A stretch of 64,000 nt of DNA from positions 21,983 through 85,982 of the forward strand of contig CAJYKU010000030.1 of NCBI GenBank assembly GCA_913775175.1. Reading direction: 5' to 3'. Shown here piece by piece: positions 32,485 through 43,012 of this stretch. Below the pieces are notes generated by a model that worked only from the letters and a program-made list of their open reading frames with translations, did no database searches and was not told the origin of the DNA. Position 1 is the first letter of the stretch. The number at the start of each line of letters is the position of its first letter. The translations under genes were made by a program, and so were the position numbers. The stretch comes from an uncultured Pantoea sp. (GTDB lineage: Bacteria; Pseudomonadota; Gammaproteobacteria; Enterobacterales; Enterobacteriaceae).

Positions 32485-34539
32485 TCAGGCTTTACGCGCT
32501 TCGCTTACCACTTCCAGTAGCTTACTTACTGCCTTATCTGCAAACGCCTGTTCCAGCGAAAACGTCCATTTGCGTCGCCAGTTAGGGTATTCATCGCTGG
32601 TGCCTGGCACATTAACAGGGGTCGTCATACCCATCCAGTCTTCCGGCTGTAAACCCAGGAGCGCGCTATCAGTACGCGCCAGAAAGCGATGGATTGCCTG
32701 GTTAAACGCGGGTGTCAGCGTTTGCTTGTCTGCGCGGGTAGCGCTGCGTGCCGGCATAACGCCTGCCTGATGCAACGCATCCAGCAGCGCCTGCTTCTGC
32801 CCGCAGCGCTGCTCACGCATTGACGCCAGCGCCTCATCCTGATACATACCAAGCTGCTCTCCCAGCGCCAGATCTTCTGCCTGCCAGAATCCGCTGAGTG
32901 TCGGCAGATCGTGGGTACTGGCACTGGCAATCGACTGGCGCGGATAGCTGGCGGGCTGCCGATAGTGCCCCTGTTTGTCCTGCTCAAAAAAGAGCACTTT
33001 CCAGGAGAATACGCCGCTATCACGCAACATTTTGACGATTTCCTGCGGCACAGTGCCCAGATCTTCTCCAATCACCATACAGCGCTGCCGCTGGCTCTCC
33101 AGCGCCAGAATTGCCAGCAGATCCTCAACCGGATAGGAAACATAGGCACCTTTATCCGCGCCTTCGCCGTGCGGGATCCACCACAAACGCAGCAGCGACA
33201 TCACATGATCAATACGCAATGCGCCGCAATCGCGCATATTTGCTCGCAGCAAATCGATAAATGGCTGATAGCCACGGGCACGCAATACATGAGGATCCAG
33301 AGGAGGCAGTCCCCAGTTCTGTCCCAGCGGGCCGAGCGGATCGGGAGGTGCGCCGACCGAGGCACCCAGCTTATAGAGTTGGGGATCCTGCCAGGTTTCT
33401 GCGCCATGCTCCGCTACACCCACCGCCAGATCGCGATAGAGACCCACGCTCATCTTCAGCTGCTGGCTATAGTGCCAGCAATCAGCAAACTGCTGCCGGG
33501 CCAGCCACTGCAGCCAGCTCCAGAACTGAATCTCATCTTCATGCTGTGCACACCACGCCGTAACTGCTGGCTCGTCAGCGCTACGCCAGCCCTCAGGCCA
33601 GGTTTCCCAGCCCCAGGCCTGCTGCTGCTCTGCACTGCGCTCCGCCAGAATGCCGTCAAACGCAGCCTGGTGGCGCAAATGTTCGCCCGCCTCAGCAATA
33701 AATGCCTGAAAGTCAGCATCGTTACCTGCCTGCGGCTGAAACTGCTGCCAGGCAAAGCGCAATGCTGTCAGCTTGAGAGTGGCAACCGCAGAATAGTCAA
33801 CCCACTCAGCTGCACGCGCTTTTTCCAGCGCCTTACGGGTTTTGGCGCTCTTCCACCAGCGTTGTGCCGCAGCACTCTGCTGAAAGGCAGCGACCTGACT
33901 GACATCAATATAGAGAATATTCAGCCAGCGGCGCGATGTCGGGCTGTAGGGACTGGCGTGCTCAGGCTGCGCCGGATAGAGCGCATGTAGTGGATTGAGC
34001 CCGATAAAATCCCCTCCCTGTGCGGCCACCATACCAAGCATCTGTTTCAGATCGCCAAAATCCCCTATGCCCCAGTTATGGTCAGAACGTAGCGTATAGA
34101 GCTGAACCAGCGCCCCCCAGCGTTTCTCGCCCTGTGCCAGTGGCTCAGGCAGATAACAGCGGCGAGGTGCCATAATCAGACGACTATCCCACTGCTTCCG
34201 TCCTTTACGCAGGCTGAACTGATGATACCCCTGTGCAAGGCGCGGCGGCAGCAGCAGGGTGTCACCCCCCTGCACCGTACCACTGTGTCGTTTTCCCTGC
34301 TCCGTTATCAGCTGCCAGCTAAACTCTCCCTCTCCGCCTATCAACAACTCGCGTCGCGCGCGGGCAATAAACAGCTTTACCGGCGGTACTGGCGGCGCTT
34401 TACCCGCTGGCGTATCCATGACAGCTATCAGCGCCTGTTTAGTTTCATCGCTGATGGTTTGCTGTTCGCCTCTGGCGTTTTCAAAATGCAAGGCAATTCC
34501 CGCACTCTCTGCGGTCTGATCCAGTTTATTCAGAGACAT
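32485..34539 (-). CDS. malQ: 4-alpha-glucanotransferase (amylomaltase)
   Basis: GH77 enzyme that disproportionates maltodextrins. 684 residues from the ATG at 34539 (AGGAG five bases upstream; in-frame GTG at 34545 is less likely). N-terminal domain, then the barrel with VQLYTLRSDHNWGIGDFGDL, ALRIDHVMSLLRLWWIP containing the nucleophile Asp, MVIGEDLGTVP with the acid/base Glu, and ASTHDLPTLSGFW. malP, its operon partner in E. coli, and malT are not present; glpR lies directly upstream, so malQ here appears to be a single-gene unit. Confidence 0.96.
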   Translation of the reverse strand: MSLNKLDQTAESAGIALHFENARGEQQTISDETKQALIAVMDTPAGKAPPVPPVKLFIARARRELLIGGEGEFSWQLITEQGKRHSGTVQGGDTLLLPPRLAQGYHQFSLRKGRKQWDSRLIMAPRRCYLPEPLAQGEKRWGALVQLYTLRSDHNWGIGDFGDLKQMLGMVAAQGGDFIGLNPLHALYPAQPEHASPYSPTSRRWLNILYIDVSQVAAFQQSAAAQRWWKSAKTRKALEKARAAEWVDYSAVATLKLTALRFAWQQFQPQAGNDADFQAFIAEAGEHLRHQAAFDGILAERSAEQQQAWGWETWPEGWRSADEPAVTAWCAQHEDEIQFWSWLQWLARQQFADCWHYSQQLKMSVGLYRDLAVGVAEHGAETWQDPQLYKLGASVGAPPDPLGPLGQNWGLPPLDPHVLRARGYQPFIDLLRANMRDCGALRIDHVMSLLRLWWIPHGEGADKGAYVSYPVEDLLAILALESQRQRCMVIGEDLGTVPQEIVKMLRDSGVFSWKVLFFEQDKQGHYRQPASYPRQSIASASTHDLPTLSGFWQAEDLALGEQLGMYQDEALASMREQRCGQKQALLDALHQAGVMPARSATRADKQTLTPAFNQAIHRFLARTDSALLGLQPEDWMGMTTPVNVPGTSDEYPNWRRKWTFSLEQAFADKAVSKLLEVVSEARKA

Positions 34540-34642
34540 CAACACTCCTTTTGCGTCAGAGCTGGCGGATGATAGATCAAAAGGATAAGTAAAGTCGTGG
34601 TCGGCGAAAAAAGCGACCTGCCGGGCGGCTGGAAAGGATAAA

Positions 34643-34672
34643 AACTGACGCCAGACATCTGCATGTCTGGCG
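34643..34672 (-). terminator. glpR terminator
   Basis: Ten-base perfect stem CGCCAGACAT / ATGTCTGGCG with a four-base loop. On the minus strand it is followed by CAGTTTTT, six bases past the glpR stop. It separates the glpEGR unit from malQ. Confidence 0.8.
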
Positions 34673-34677
34673 CTGCC

Positions 34678-35436
34678 TCAGCAAAGCTCCAGATGGACCT
34701 CATGCTGTTCAATAACTTTTAGCACGCTGGCGGGCGGCTTGTGATCGGTATACATATAATCAATCAGGCTCATATTGCCCAGATTTACCATGGCGTTACG
34801 GCCAAACTTTGAGTGATCCACTACCAGCATCACGCAGCGCGAATTTTCGATTATTGCACGTTTGGTCCGCACTTCATGGTAATCAAACTCCAGCAGTGAA
34901 CCATCCATATCAATACCGCTGATGCCGAGAATACCGTAATCAAGCCGGAACTGAGAGATAAAGTCGAGCGTGGCCTCCCCCATGATACCGCCATCACGCG
35001 TACGGACTTCACCGCCGGCAATAATGACCCGAAAATCGGGCTTGCTCATCAGCAGAATCGCTACGTTAAGGTTGTTGGTCACGATCCGCAGATTACTGTG
35101 ATTCAGCAGCGCATGAGCCACAGCTTCTGGCGTAGTGCCGATATCAATAAATAGCGTGGCACCATCCGGGATCTGGCTGGCGACCCGCTCGGCAATACGC
35201 GCTTTCTCTGCCGACCACATCATTTTACGCTCCTGCCACGCGGTGTTTTCCGAGCTGGAGGGCAGCGCAGCGCCACCGTGATGGCGCTGAATCTTATTCT
35301 GATCGGCCAGATCGTTTAAATCGCGACGAATGGTCTGCGGGCTGACAGCAAAATGCTCTACCAGCTCCTCGGTACTGACATATCCCTGACGCCGGACCAG
35401 ATCGATAATGGCGTCATGACGTTGCGTCTGCTTCAC
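34678..35436 (-). CDS. glpR: Glycerol-3-phosphate regulon repressor
   Basis: DeoR-family repressor inactivated by glycerol 3-phosphate. 252 residues. The N-terminal winged helix-turn-helix (STEELVEHFAVSPQTIRRDLNDL) is followed by a sugar-phosphate-binding domain (IDIGTTPEAVAHAL, GILGISGIDMDGSLLEFD). Third gene of glpE-glpG-glpR, 32 bases after glpG. Its likely operators lie in the glpE-glpD divergent region. Confidence 0.97.
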   Translation of the reverse strand: MKQTQRHDAIIDLVRRQGYVSTEELVEHFAVSPQTIRRDLNDLADQNKIQRHHGGAALPSSSENTAWQERKMMWSAEKARIAERVASQIPDGATLFIDIGTTPEAVAHALLNHSNLRIVTNNLNVAILLMSKPDFRVIIAGGEVRTRDGGIMGEATLDFISQFRLDYGILGISGIDMDGSLLEFDYHEVRTKRAIIENSRCVMLVVDHSKFGRNAMVNLGNMSLIDYMYTDHKPPASVLKVIEQHEVHLELC

Positions 35437-35468
35437 ATCTCTCTCCTCGGCTTGTCGCCGTGTTCTTT

Positions 35469-36302
35469 TTATCGGTGACGATGCGCGGTCTGACGCGTAT
35501 CCACAAAGGCCATCGCCAGCCCGACCAGCAAGCCGGTCACATGTGCGGCGTTAGCGATCGCCAGACCAAATGCGCCGTACCAGCCAATAATCAGCCAGAC
35601 AATAGCGAATCCGATCAGCCCACGCTCCAGATAGACACCGCTGTCAGGATCGCGCTCGCCACGCAGCCAGCAATATCCCATTAGCGCATAGACCACACCA
35701 GAGAGGCCGCCAAACAGCACGCCACTAAATTTCGCCTGCATCCAGCCGCTGAGCAGTGCTGAAATCAGCATAATCACAAATAGCTTACCGCTGCCCAGCC
35801 GCTTCTCGACGGCTCCGCCGAGGTACCACCACCACATTAGGTTAAACAACACATGCAGCAGAGAAAAATGTAGCAGCGCATGGCTAAACCAGCGCCATAC
35901 CTGAAAATACTCTGAGGAGTCGGCAGGCCATCCCAGCCAGGCCAGCGCTACCTCATCCCCTGTTACCTGCATCAGCAGGAATATGGCGATACAGAGCCCC
36001 ATTACAGAAAGGGTCAGTGGGCCGGCTCGTTCGCGGATATTGCGCCAGACGTTGCTCCGCTCATAGCGCAACCCGCTGCGGGTAGTGCCGCTATGCCAGC
36101 TGGCGGCCTGATAACGTGGATGATTGGGATCGCGAATAAACTGCGCGAGTTCGTTTTCGACCATTTGCAGCTGATTATCGTCATCCAGCACAATGACATA
36201 GTGATCGTCATGCTCAATGCGCAGGGTCACACCACGCGTTGCCATATAATCCACAAATGCCTGCGCGGTACGCGCATGGCTAAACTGAGTAATGCGCATC
36301 AT
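35469..36302 (-). CDS. glpG: Rhomboid intramembrane protease GlpG
   Basis: Six-membrane-helix rhomboid protease of 277 residues (E. coli 276). A soluble cytoplasmic domain spans residues 1-90. The catalytic dyad is Ser201 ([13 protein letters not shown]) and His254 ([11 protein letters not shown]), with [19 protein letters not shown] providing the oxyanion His/Asn. A second ATG follows the first directly. Between glpE and glpR as in E. coli. Confidence 0.97.
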   Translation of the reverse strand: MMRITQFSHARTAQAFVDYMATRGVTLRIEHDDHYVIVLDDDNQLQMVENELAQFIRDPNHPRYQAASWHSGTTRSGLRYERSNVWRNIRERAGPLTLSVMGLCIAIFLLMQVTGDEVALAWLGWPADSSEYFQVWRWFSHALLHFSLLHVLFNLMWWWYLGGAVEKRLGSGKLFVIMLISALLSGWMQAKFSGVLFGGLSGVVYALMGYCWLRGERDPDSGVYLERGLIGFAIVWLIIGWYGAFGLAIANAAHVTGLLVGLAMAFVDTRQTAHRHR

Positions 36303-36329
36303 ACAGAGTGTCCTTATGATGAGGGGAAG

Positions 36330-36656
36330 TCAGATGCTGCCGGTAACGGTCTGAGCAGGAAATGCTGCCCGCCACGCATCAAACCCGCCATCAATACTGT
36401 AGACCTCGCTAAACCCCTGACCCAGCAGAAACTGCGCTGCGCCTTTACTGCTATTACCGTGATAGCACATCACCAGCACCGGCTCTGTCCGGCTGGCGCC
36501 CGCGATAAAGTCAGCCAGATTGTCGTTGGAGAGATGCTGCGCGCCTGCGGCATGACCCATTGCAAAACTTTGTGGATCGCGAATATCAACTAATTGCGCG
36601 CCCTGTGCCAGTTGCTCACTGGCCTGCAGAACATTAATGCACTCGAAGGTTTCCAT
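36330..36656 (-). CDS. glpE: Thiosulfate sulfurtransferase GlpE
   Basis: Single-domain rhodanese of 108 residues transferring sulfane sulfur from thiosulfate. The catalytic Cys64 lies in the CYHGNSS active-site loop; the N-terminal [15 protein letters not shown] is the usual rhodanese strand. First gene of glpEGR, divergent from glpD. Cytoplasmic. Confidence 0.96.
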   Translation of the reverse strand: METFECINVLQASEQLAQGAQLVDIRDPQSFAMGHAAGAQHLSNDNLADFIAGASRTEPVLVMCYHGNSSKGAAQFLLGQGFSEVYSIDGGFDAWRAAFPAQTVTGSI

Positions 36657-36760
36657 GGTGGTTTCTCACAACTTCATCATAATTTGTGCGTAGTTTACCC
36701 TGAGAATCGCATGCAATAACCTGTTAAACACCCGCCCCGGACATTTTTTTCCCCCTGAAA

Positions 36761-36776
36761 TGTTAGCTATATCACG
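36761..36776. promoter_or_regulatory. Possible CRP site in glpE-glpD region
   Basis: TGTTA-GCTATA-TCACG matches the CRP consensus at 8 of 10 fixed positions and lies upstream of the candidate GlpR operators. E. coli glpD is CRP-responsive. Moderate match only. Confidence 0.35.
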
Positions 36777-36810
36777 CACGAATGTTTTTATTCCGTTAAG
36801 CACTGGCGCA

Positions 36811-36872
36811 AATGTTGGTTTCCGATTATTATTACGCTCGAAAACGAACATTTTAGAACTATTCCGAACATC
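36811..36872. promoter_or_regulatory. glpO: Candidate tandem GlpR operators upstream of glpD
   Basis: Three roughly 20-base elements lie in series: 36811-36830 (starts AATGTTGGTT), 36833-36852 (TACGCTCGAA then AACGAACATT, the best match to the E. coli palindrome TATGTTCGAT-AACGAACATT) and 36853-36872 (right half TCCGAACATC, left half weak). The last overlaps the ribosome site region of glpD. Spacing of about one per 20 bases suggests cooperative binding, as known for glpD. Confidence 0.65.
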
Positions 36873-36884
36873 GGAGGAGATAAC

Positions 36885-38393
36885 GTGGAAACCAAAGACC
36901 TGATCGTGATCGGCGGCGGCATTAATGGAGCCGGCATTGCAGTAGACGCTGCAGGACGCGGACTCTCTGTGCTAATGCTGGAGGCGCGGGATCTGGCCTG
37001 CGCAACCTCCTCTGCCAGTTCAAAACTGATCCACGGTGGCCTGCGCTATCTGGAGCACTACGAATTTCGTCTGGTGGGCGAAGCGCTGGCAGAGCGGGAA
37101 GTTCTGCTAAAAATGGCACCGCATATCGCATTTCCTATGCGTTTTCGTCTGCCGCATCGCCCGCACCTGCGTCCGGCATGGATGATCCGCATGGGTCTGT
37201 TTATGTACGATCGCCTTGGTAAGCGTACCACGCTACCAGGCAGTAAAGGCCTGCGCTTTGGTGCAGAGTCGGCGCTGAAGCCTGAGATCACCCGCGGCTT
37301 TGAATACTCCGACTGCTGGGTAGATGACGCACGTATGGTGGTGCTGAATGCACAGGAGGTGGTGCGTAAAGGTGGTGAAGTACGTACCCGCACCCGCGTT
37401 AACCGCGCATGGCGTGAAGACGGTATGTGGATGGTTGAAGCGGAAGAAGTGGATACGGGCAAGATTCTGACCTGGCGCGCCAAAGGCCTGGTCAATGCCG
37501 CAGGTCCATGGGTTAAACAACTTTTTGACGATGGGCTACAGCTAAAATCGCCGTATGGTATTCGTCTGATTAAAGGCAGCCATATTGTCGTTCCGCGTGT
37601 GCATACCGAGAAGCAGGCTTATATCCTGCAGAACGAAGATAACCGTATTGTATTTGTTATTCCGTGGATGGATGAGTTTTCCATTATCGGCACCACCGAC
37701 GTGGAGTACAAAGGCGACCCCAAAAATGTCGCGATTGATGAAGAAGAGACCAGCTACCTGCTGAAAGTCTTTAATGCACACTTTAAAAAGCAGCTATCCC
37801 GCGACGATATTGTCTGGAGCTACTCTGGTGTGCGTCCACTGTGTGATGATGAGTCTGACTCACCACAGGCAATTACGCGTGACTATACGCTGGATGTACG
37901 TGACAATAATGGCCAGGCTCCTCTGCTTTCAGTTTTTGGTGGCAAGCTGACGACCTATCGCAAACTGGCTGAACATGCGCTGGAGAAACTGGTGAAATAT
38001 TATCCGAATGCCGGTGCTGCCTGGACAAAAAATGCCGTATTACCAGGCGGTGATTTCTCTGGCACACGCGATGACTATGCCGCCAGCCTGCGTCGCCGTT
38101 ATCCATTTATCAGCGAAAATATGGCACGCCACTACGCCCGCACCTATGGCAGCTGCACCGAGCAGTTGCTGGCAGGCGCAAAAAGCCTGAGCGATCTGGG
38201 TGAAAACTTCGGTCACGAGTTTTATGAGGCAGAACTACGCTATCTGGTAAAAAATGAGTGGGTTCGCGAACTTGATGATGCTATCTGGCGTCGTACCAAA
38301 CAGGGTATGTGGCTTAACAAAGCCCAGCAGGCGCGTATCAGCGAGTGGCTGCTGCAACATAGCCAGAAGCCTGCACTGCATCTGGCGTCATAA
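36885..38393 (+). CDS. glpD: Aerobic glycerol-3-phosphate dehydrogenase
   Basis: FAD-dependent membrane-associated enzyme oxidising glycerol 3-phosphate to DHAP with quinone reduction. 502 residues with a GTG start at 36885 preceded by a strong GGAGGAG. FAD-binding GGGINGAGIAVDAAGRG at the N-terminus; SSKLIHGGLRYLE and FGGKLTTYRKLAEHAL are family signatures. Divergent from glpEGR, with GlpR-like operators between. Confidence 0.98.
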   Translation: METKDLIVIGGGINGAGIAVDAAGRGLSVLMLEARDLACATSSASSKLIHGGLRYLEHYEFRLVGEALAEREVLLKMAPHIAFPMRFRLPHRPHLRPAWMIRMGLFMYDRLGKRTTLPGSKGLRFGAESALKPEITRGFEYSDCWVDDARMVVLNAQEVVRKGGEVRTRTRVNRAWREDGMWMVEAEEVDTGKILTWRAKGLVNAAGPWVKQLFDDGLQLKSPYGIRLIKGSHIVVPRVHTEKQAYILQNEDNRIVFVIPWMDEFSIIGTTDVEYKGDPKNVAIDEEETSYLLKVFNAHFKKQLSRDDIVWSYSGVRPLCDDESDSPQAITRDYTLDVRDNNGQAPLLSVFGGKLTTYRKLAEHALEKLVKYYPNAGAAWTKNAVLPGGDFSGTRDDYAASLRRRYPFISENMARHYARTYGSCTEQLLAGAKSLSDLGENFGHEFYEAELRYLVKNEWVRELDDAIWRRTKQGMWLNKAQQARISEWLLQHSQKPALHLAS

Positions 38394-38412
38394 CGTCTCT
38401 GTTCTGCAATCG

Positions 38413-38435
38413 GACCCCGCACAGGCTGCGGGGTC
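38413..38435 (+). terminator. glpD terminator
   Basis: Nine-base perfect stem GACCCCGCA / TGCGGGGTC with a five-base loop, followed by TCTGTTTTCTG, 20 bases after the glpD stop. Confidence 0.8.
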
Positions 38436-38518
38436 TCTGTTTTCTGATGTTTCTGCCCTGTCAGAGCGCCCGATTGCGCTGCGGCGGAACAGCAGATCAA
38501 TCAGGCTGACGATGGCAA

Positions 38519-39415
38519 TCAGAGCCCGGTATTGTCACGAATATATTTACGGGCTTTTACCGCATACTCAAACGGATTGGCAATAGCCGGATCCTGCTCC
38601 GCTTCCACGACCATCCATCCCTTATAACCTGCTTCATCAAGCAGTTTGAACACCGGTCTGAAGTCAATCACGCCATCGCCTGGCACGGTAAAGGTGCCTT
38701 TCTTTACGCCATCAAGAAACGACAGCGATTTCTCGCGCACTTCCGCTACCACTTCATCGCGTACATCTTTCAGATGCACATGAAAAATACGCGGCAGATA
38801 GGTGCTCAGCACCGCCAGCATCGCCTGCTGTGAGCCTTCAGAGTAGTAGATATGTCCGGTGTCATACAGCAAACCGACATTCTCATTGGTCAGTGCCATA
38901 AAGCGGTCAATCTCTTCTGGCGTCTGAATACCGGTGCCCATATGGTGGTGCAGCGTGACGCGCATACCTTTTTCAGCAGCAATCTGCGCCAGTTCGTTAT
39001 AGCCCTCGGCGGTGAGTCGCCACTCTTCATCACTGAACTGCGGTTTCTGCTCAAACAGTGCCAGTTCGGTGCCCTGAATACTCCTGCTCTGCTCAGAGCA
39101 GCCTATCACGCGTGCCCCCATCGCATGCAGAAAATTCATATGGTTAATAAATTCGTCGATGGTCTTCGCTTTGTCACCGCGAGCAAAAAAGGTACTGAAC
39201 CAGGCGTTGCAAATCTCAATACCGCGGATATCAAGCATAGGTTTCAGAACCGCCGGATCGCGCGGATATTTACTGCCGACTTCGCTGCCACAAAAGCCTG
39301 CCAGCGCCATTTCGCTGACTGTTTGCTGAAACGTATTCTCTTTACCCAGCTCAGGCATATCGTCATTGGTCCAGCCGATCGGCGCAATTGCCAGCTTCAC
39401 GTTATCTTTGTTCAT
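38519..39415 (-). CDS. iolE: Myo-inosose-2 dehydratase
   Basis: Dehydrates scyllo-inosose (2-keto-myo-inositol) to the trihydroxycyclohexane-dione, step two of inositol catabolism. 298 residues from the ATG at 39415 ([24 protein letters not shown]). TIM-barrel xylose-isomerase-like fold with metal-binding residues in [36 protein letters not shown] and MVVEAEQDP. Last of the iolD-iolG-iolE unit, 56 bases after iolG. Confidence 0.96.
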   Translation of the reverse strand: MNKDNVKLAIAPIGWTNDDMPELGKENTFQQTVSEMALAGFCGSEVGSKYPRDPAVLKPMLDIRGIEICNAWFSTFFARGDKAKTIDEFINHMNFLHAMGARVIGCSEQSRSIQGTELALFEQKPQFSDEEWRLTAEGYNELAQIAAEKGMRVTLHHHMGTGIQTPEEIDRFMALTNENVGLLYDTGHIYYSEGSQQAMLAVLSTYLPRIFHVHLKDVRDEVVAEVREKSLSFLDGVKKGTFTVPGDGVIDFRPVFKLLDEAGYKGWMVVEAEQDPAIANPFEYAVKARKYIRDNTGL

Positions 39416-39471
39416 AGTGATATCCCGGATGCCGCACGGCAGCCACACCGCCGTGCTATATGTGTATAGGG

Positions 39472-40485
39472 TTATTTAGCGTAAAAGGCGGGGCGCGGTG
39501 GCATCTCCACCGGCTCAATGGCGCCACTGTTTTGCGCTTTCAGGCAGGCATCGGCGGCAACCGAGGCGGCAAAACCATCCCAGGCCGAAGGGCCTGTCAG
39601 CTCGCCGGTTTTGACATCATTGATAAACGCCTGTAGTTCAACGTCATAGGCGTCGATAAAGCGATCTTTCCAGTCGGTCAGTAGCGGAATACCGAGATGC
39701 GCGTTTTTGCGCGTCTGAATAGCGGATGGCTCAGGCAGACGAGCGATACCTTCTTCGCCGACGACTTCACACTGGATATCATAGCCATAGGTGCAGTTTA
39801 CAAAAATCTCTACATCGATCCGGATGCCTTTTTGCGTTTCAAACAGCACGATTTGCGGATCTCTTAACCGGGCATGTGATTTCGCAGTCGTGCGCGGAAA
39901 CACCACCTGTACCGATTTGTAATCATCTTCCGTAAGCCAGCGCAGTACATCCAGTTCATGGATAAGCGTATTGGTAATCGCCATGTCAGTGGTGTAATTC
40001 TCACCCACGCTCTGATTACGGTGAGCGCAGTGCAGCATCAGTGGCTCGCCAATTTCGCCATCGGTGACCACTTTTTTCAGGGCGCGATAGCCGGCATCAT
40101 AGGGACGCATAAAGCCAACCTGCACTAAACGCTTACCATGTTGCATTTCTGCTTCAACAATCCGGCGGCAGCCATCTGCACTCAGCGCCAGCGGTTTTTC
40201 GCAAAATACCGGTTTGCCTGCAGCAATGGCTGCCAGCGTAAAAGCTTCATGAGTGGGATCCCAGGAGGTCACCAGTATCGCATCCACATCGGGCGAATTA
40301 ATCACCTGATGTCCATCCTGATAAACCTCAGCATCAATATTCAGCCGCTGTAGCGCCGCGCGTGCACCCTCTATGTTAATATCGGAGACCGCCACCACTT
40401 TTGCCCCCTGCAGCACATTGTTGCAGCGACGAATATGCTCCTGACCAATTGCACCAGTCCCGATTACACCGAGTTTAAGCGTCAT
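39472..40485 (-). CDS. iolG: Inositol 2-dehydrogenase
   Basis: NAD-dependent oxidation of myo-inositol to 2-keto-myo-inositol, the entry step. 337 residues of the GFO/IDH/MocA family, with the Rossmann start [15 protein letters not shown], the catalytic Lys in FCEKPLA, and [13 protein letters not shown] carrying the active-site His/Asp. Middle gene of iolDGE. Confidence 0.95.
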   Translation of the reverse strand: MTLKLGVIGTGAIGQEHIRRCNNVLQGAKVVAVSDINIEGARAALQRLNIDAEVYQDGHQVINSPDVDAILVTSWDPTHEAFTLAAIAAGKPVFCEKPLALSADGCRRIVEAEMQHGKRLVQVGFMRPYDAGYRALKKVVTDGEIGEPLMLHCAHRNQSVGENYTTDMAITNTLIHELDVLRWLTEDDYKSVQVVFPRTTAKSHARLRDPQIVLFETQKGIRIDVEIFVNCTYGYDIQCEVVGEEGIARLPEPSAIQTRKNAHLGIPLLTDWKDRFIDAYDVELQAFINDVKTGELTGPSAWDGFAASVAADACLKAQNSGAIEPVEMPPRPAFYAK

Positions 40486-40541
40486 GATTACACCTGTAGA
40501 GTCAGATAAAGGAAGAGGCCGGTTCGGGCCGGCCAGAAGCG

Positions 40542-42476
40542 TTAATATTTGCGTGCCTGGCGGAGATGCTGATTAAGTTTGTCTGCCACCTGCTGCGAGC
40601 GCTCCGAAGCTGAAACCTGCGCTACCCCGACATGCCACCAGCTTAAATAGTTATGTACCATGGTTTTGGGCAGCACTTTGATATCGATAAGCGTAGAAAC
40701 TGTCTGCTGCTGCGCATCTGCCAGTGCGGCCTGCAGCTGCTCCAGCGTACTGACGCGATAGCTCTTGCAGCCGTAGCCTGCGGCAATCGCGGCGAAATCT
40801 ACCGGTACCAAACCACCATTCAGCTGGCCACCTTCCGGATTACGGAAGCGAAATTCAGTAGTGAAGCTATCCATGCCGTGTCCCATCTGCAGATTGTTGA
40901 TACAACCATTGGCCATGTTATCCAGCAGAATGACATTAATTTTGGCTCCCTCCTGAACAGAGGTCACTAATTCAGAGTGCAGCATCATAAATGAGCCATC
41001 GCCTGTCATGGCGTAAACTTCGCGCTGCGGCTGTGCCAGCTTCACGCCCAGCGCAGCGTTGACCTCATATCCCATACAGGAGTAGCCATACTCTACGTGG
41101 TAGGCGTTATAATCTTTGGTGCACCAGACACGCTGCAAATCGCCCGGCAGACTGCCTGCTGCGGCTACAATAACAGCATCATCAGGCAGCTGCTGGTTCA
41201 GTACTCCCAGCACGCTGCTCTGAGTCAGCACCGATTGCGTCAGACGCTGAAACTCTGCAAATAACGCATCGCGGTCAGTATGGTCACTGATCTCCGGCAC
41301 ATAGTCGCGGCTATTAAATGTGGCGGCGTAGACGCGCTGTCTCTCCTGCTGTAGCTGCTGTTGCACCTGTGCAATTTGTTCTCCCCAGTGATTTTCAAAT
41401 CCCTGTAACTGCTGCTCAAGTGCAATCAGACCTTCACGGGCATCAGCCAGCAGCGGCAATGCATCAAGTTTATAGCTATCGAAATTGCTGACGTTGAGAT
41501 TGAGATAGCTGACATCGGGATGGTGAAAGATCCACTTTGAAGCGGTGGTAAAGTCGGTGTAGCGGGTGCCGATTCCGATAATCAGATCCGCCTCTTTTGC
41601 CAGCAGATTCGCCGCCAGCGAGCCTGTTTCGCCAATGCCGCCAACGTTCAGCGGGTGGCTGGAGATCAGCGTGCCTTTACCTGCCTGCGTTTCAGCGAAC
41701 GGAAGATTAAAGCGCTCCGCGAAGCGGAGCAGCGCCGCACCCGCGTCTGAATATTTCACACCTCCACCCAGTATGATCAGCGGCTTGCGCTTGCGGGCAA
41801 TCAGCGCAACGGCCTCTGCCAGCTGGGCAGGTGATGGCAGCCGGCGATCCAGACGATGCACCCGTTTTTGAAAAAAGTAATCCGGAAAATCCCAGGCTTC
41901 ACCCTGCACATCCTGCGGCAGCGCCAGCGTCACTGCGCCGGTTTCTGCCGGATCGGTCAGTACACGCATGGCATTGATACAGGCAGACATCAGCTGCTCA
42001 GGACGATTAATACGATCCCAGTATTTACTGACCGCACGAAAGGCGTCATTGGTGCTGATACTCAGGTCATGGCTCTGCTCAATCTGCTGTAAAACCGGGT
42101 CGGGCTGGCGGGTAGCGAACACATCACCAGGCAGTAGCAGCAGAGGAATGCGATTGGCGGTAGCGGTTGCCGCAGCGGTGATCATATTGGCTGCCCCTGG
42201 CCCGACCGATGAGCTACAGGCGATAATTTGCCGCCGCAGTGACTGCTTAGCAAAGCCGATAGCAGCATGCGCCATGCCCTGCTCATTGCGGCCCTGGTAC
42301 ACAACCAGGTCGCCGCTATCCTGCTCCAGCGCCTGACCTAATCCCAGTACGTTGCCGTGACCAAAAATAGCAAACACGCCCTTTACAAATTTACTCTCTG
42401 CACCGTCAACGTTCAGATACTGGTTATCCAGAAATTTCACCAGCGCCTGTGCCGTGGTCAGTCTGATCGTGCCCAT
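40542..42476 (-). CDS. iolD: 3D-(3,5/4)-trihydroxycyclohexane-1,2-dione hydrolase
   Basis: ThDP-dependent ring-opening enzyme giving 5-deoxy-glucuronate. 644 residues of the acetolactate-synthase-like fold: N-terminal Pyr domain with the activating Glu region ([13 protein letters not shown]), a central domain, and a C-terminal PP domain with [15 protein letters not shown]...NVILLDN binding ThDP-Mg. First gene of iolDGE; ATG at 42476 preceded by AGGAAAAGAG. Divergent from iolC across a 536-base regulatory region. Confidence 0.96.
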   Translation of the reverse strand: MGTIRLTTAQALVKFLDNQYLNVDGAESKFVKGVFAIFGHGNVLGLGQALEQDSGDLVVYQGRNEQGMAHAAIGFAKQSLRRQIIACSSSVGPGAANMITAAATATANRIPLLLLPGDVFATRQPDPVLQQIEQSHDLSISTNDAFRAVSKYWDRINRPEQLMSACINAMRVLTDPAETGAVTLALPQDVQGEAWDFPDYFFQKRVHRLDRRLPSPAQLAEAVALIARKRKPLIILGGGVKYSDAGAALLRFAERFNLPFAETQAGKGTLISSHPLNVGGIGETGSLAANLLAKEADLIIGIGTRYTDFTTASKWIFHHPDVSYLNLNVSNFDSYKLDALPLLADAREGLIALEQQLQGFENHWGEQIAQVQQQLQQERQRVYAATFNSRDYVPEISDHTDRDALFAEFQRLTQSVLTQSSVLGVLNQQLPDDAVIVAAAGSLPGDLQRVWCTKDYNAYHVEYGYSCMGYEVNAALGVKLAQPQREVYAMTGDGSFMMLHSELVTSVQEGAKINVILLDNMANGCINNLQMGHGMDSFTTEFRFRNPEGGQLNGGLVPVDFAAIAAGYGCKSYRVSTLEQLQAALADAQQQTVSTLIDIKVLPKTMVHNYLSWWHVGVAQVSASERSQQVADKLNQHLRQARKY

Positions 42477-43012
42477 ATCTCTTTTCCTTTACATGCTGGC
42501 AGCCGGTAAGGTGCCGTCGTGATTCAGGCTGCACAGTCAGCAGCGCTGGCAGACGCATAAACGAGTGAAATATGCCGCGATTATAAACAAATATTTTTTC
42601 CATAAAACACAACTACAGAAGAAACATTTCATTTTGCGATAGAGATCAAATTCAGCCTGAGATGTCGTGAGCAGCGGGTGAGGTGGAACAGAACCTGGCG
42701 ACCGAGAGCGATCTGAAAAATTTCATTCTTTATGATCGCTCTCTTCTATTGATGGGATTTGCTTATGATGCATTGCAGATCCTGGATTGCTGCAATTTTC
42801 AGCCCTGTTTCTGCTGCAACCTGATGCAGGACGGTAATTTAACCTGGCTCACAAATTAAAGATGCATGTTTCATTTTATATTGTTTATGAAATTTTCATT
42901 CCTCATACTGATTATCCGGCCAGCCAGTCATTCTGAACATCCGATTGCAGCATCTCCGGAATCAGGCGATGACGTTCGCACCGTCTGCTTATCACAGAAG
43001 GAAACTACAGGT
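42477..43012. promoter_or_regulatory. iolD-iolC divergent control region with candidate IolR sites
   Basis: An AT-rich 536-base region. It contains several copies of a TGAAA...TTTCA-type palindrome: GAAACATTTCATTTT at 42621-42635, TGAAAAATTTCA at 42714-42725 and TGAAATTTTCA at 42888-42898, plus a half-site GTTTCATTTT near 42868. The same motif recurs upstream of iolR and iolA. Binding by IolR is inferred from distribution. Confidence 0.6.

Noticed and set aside
32911..33990. 359-codon plus-strand open frame opposite malQ
   Set aside because: Long only because the GC-rich malQ codons leave few stops on the other strand; MalQ motifs prove the minus-strand gene.
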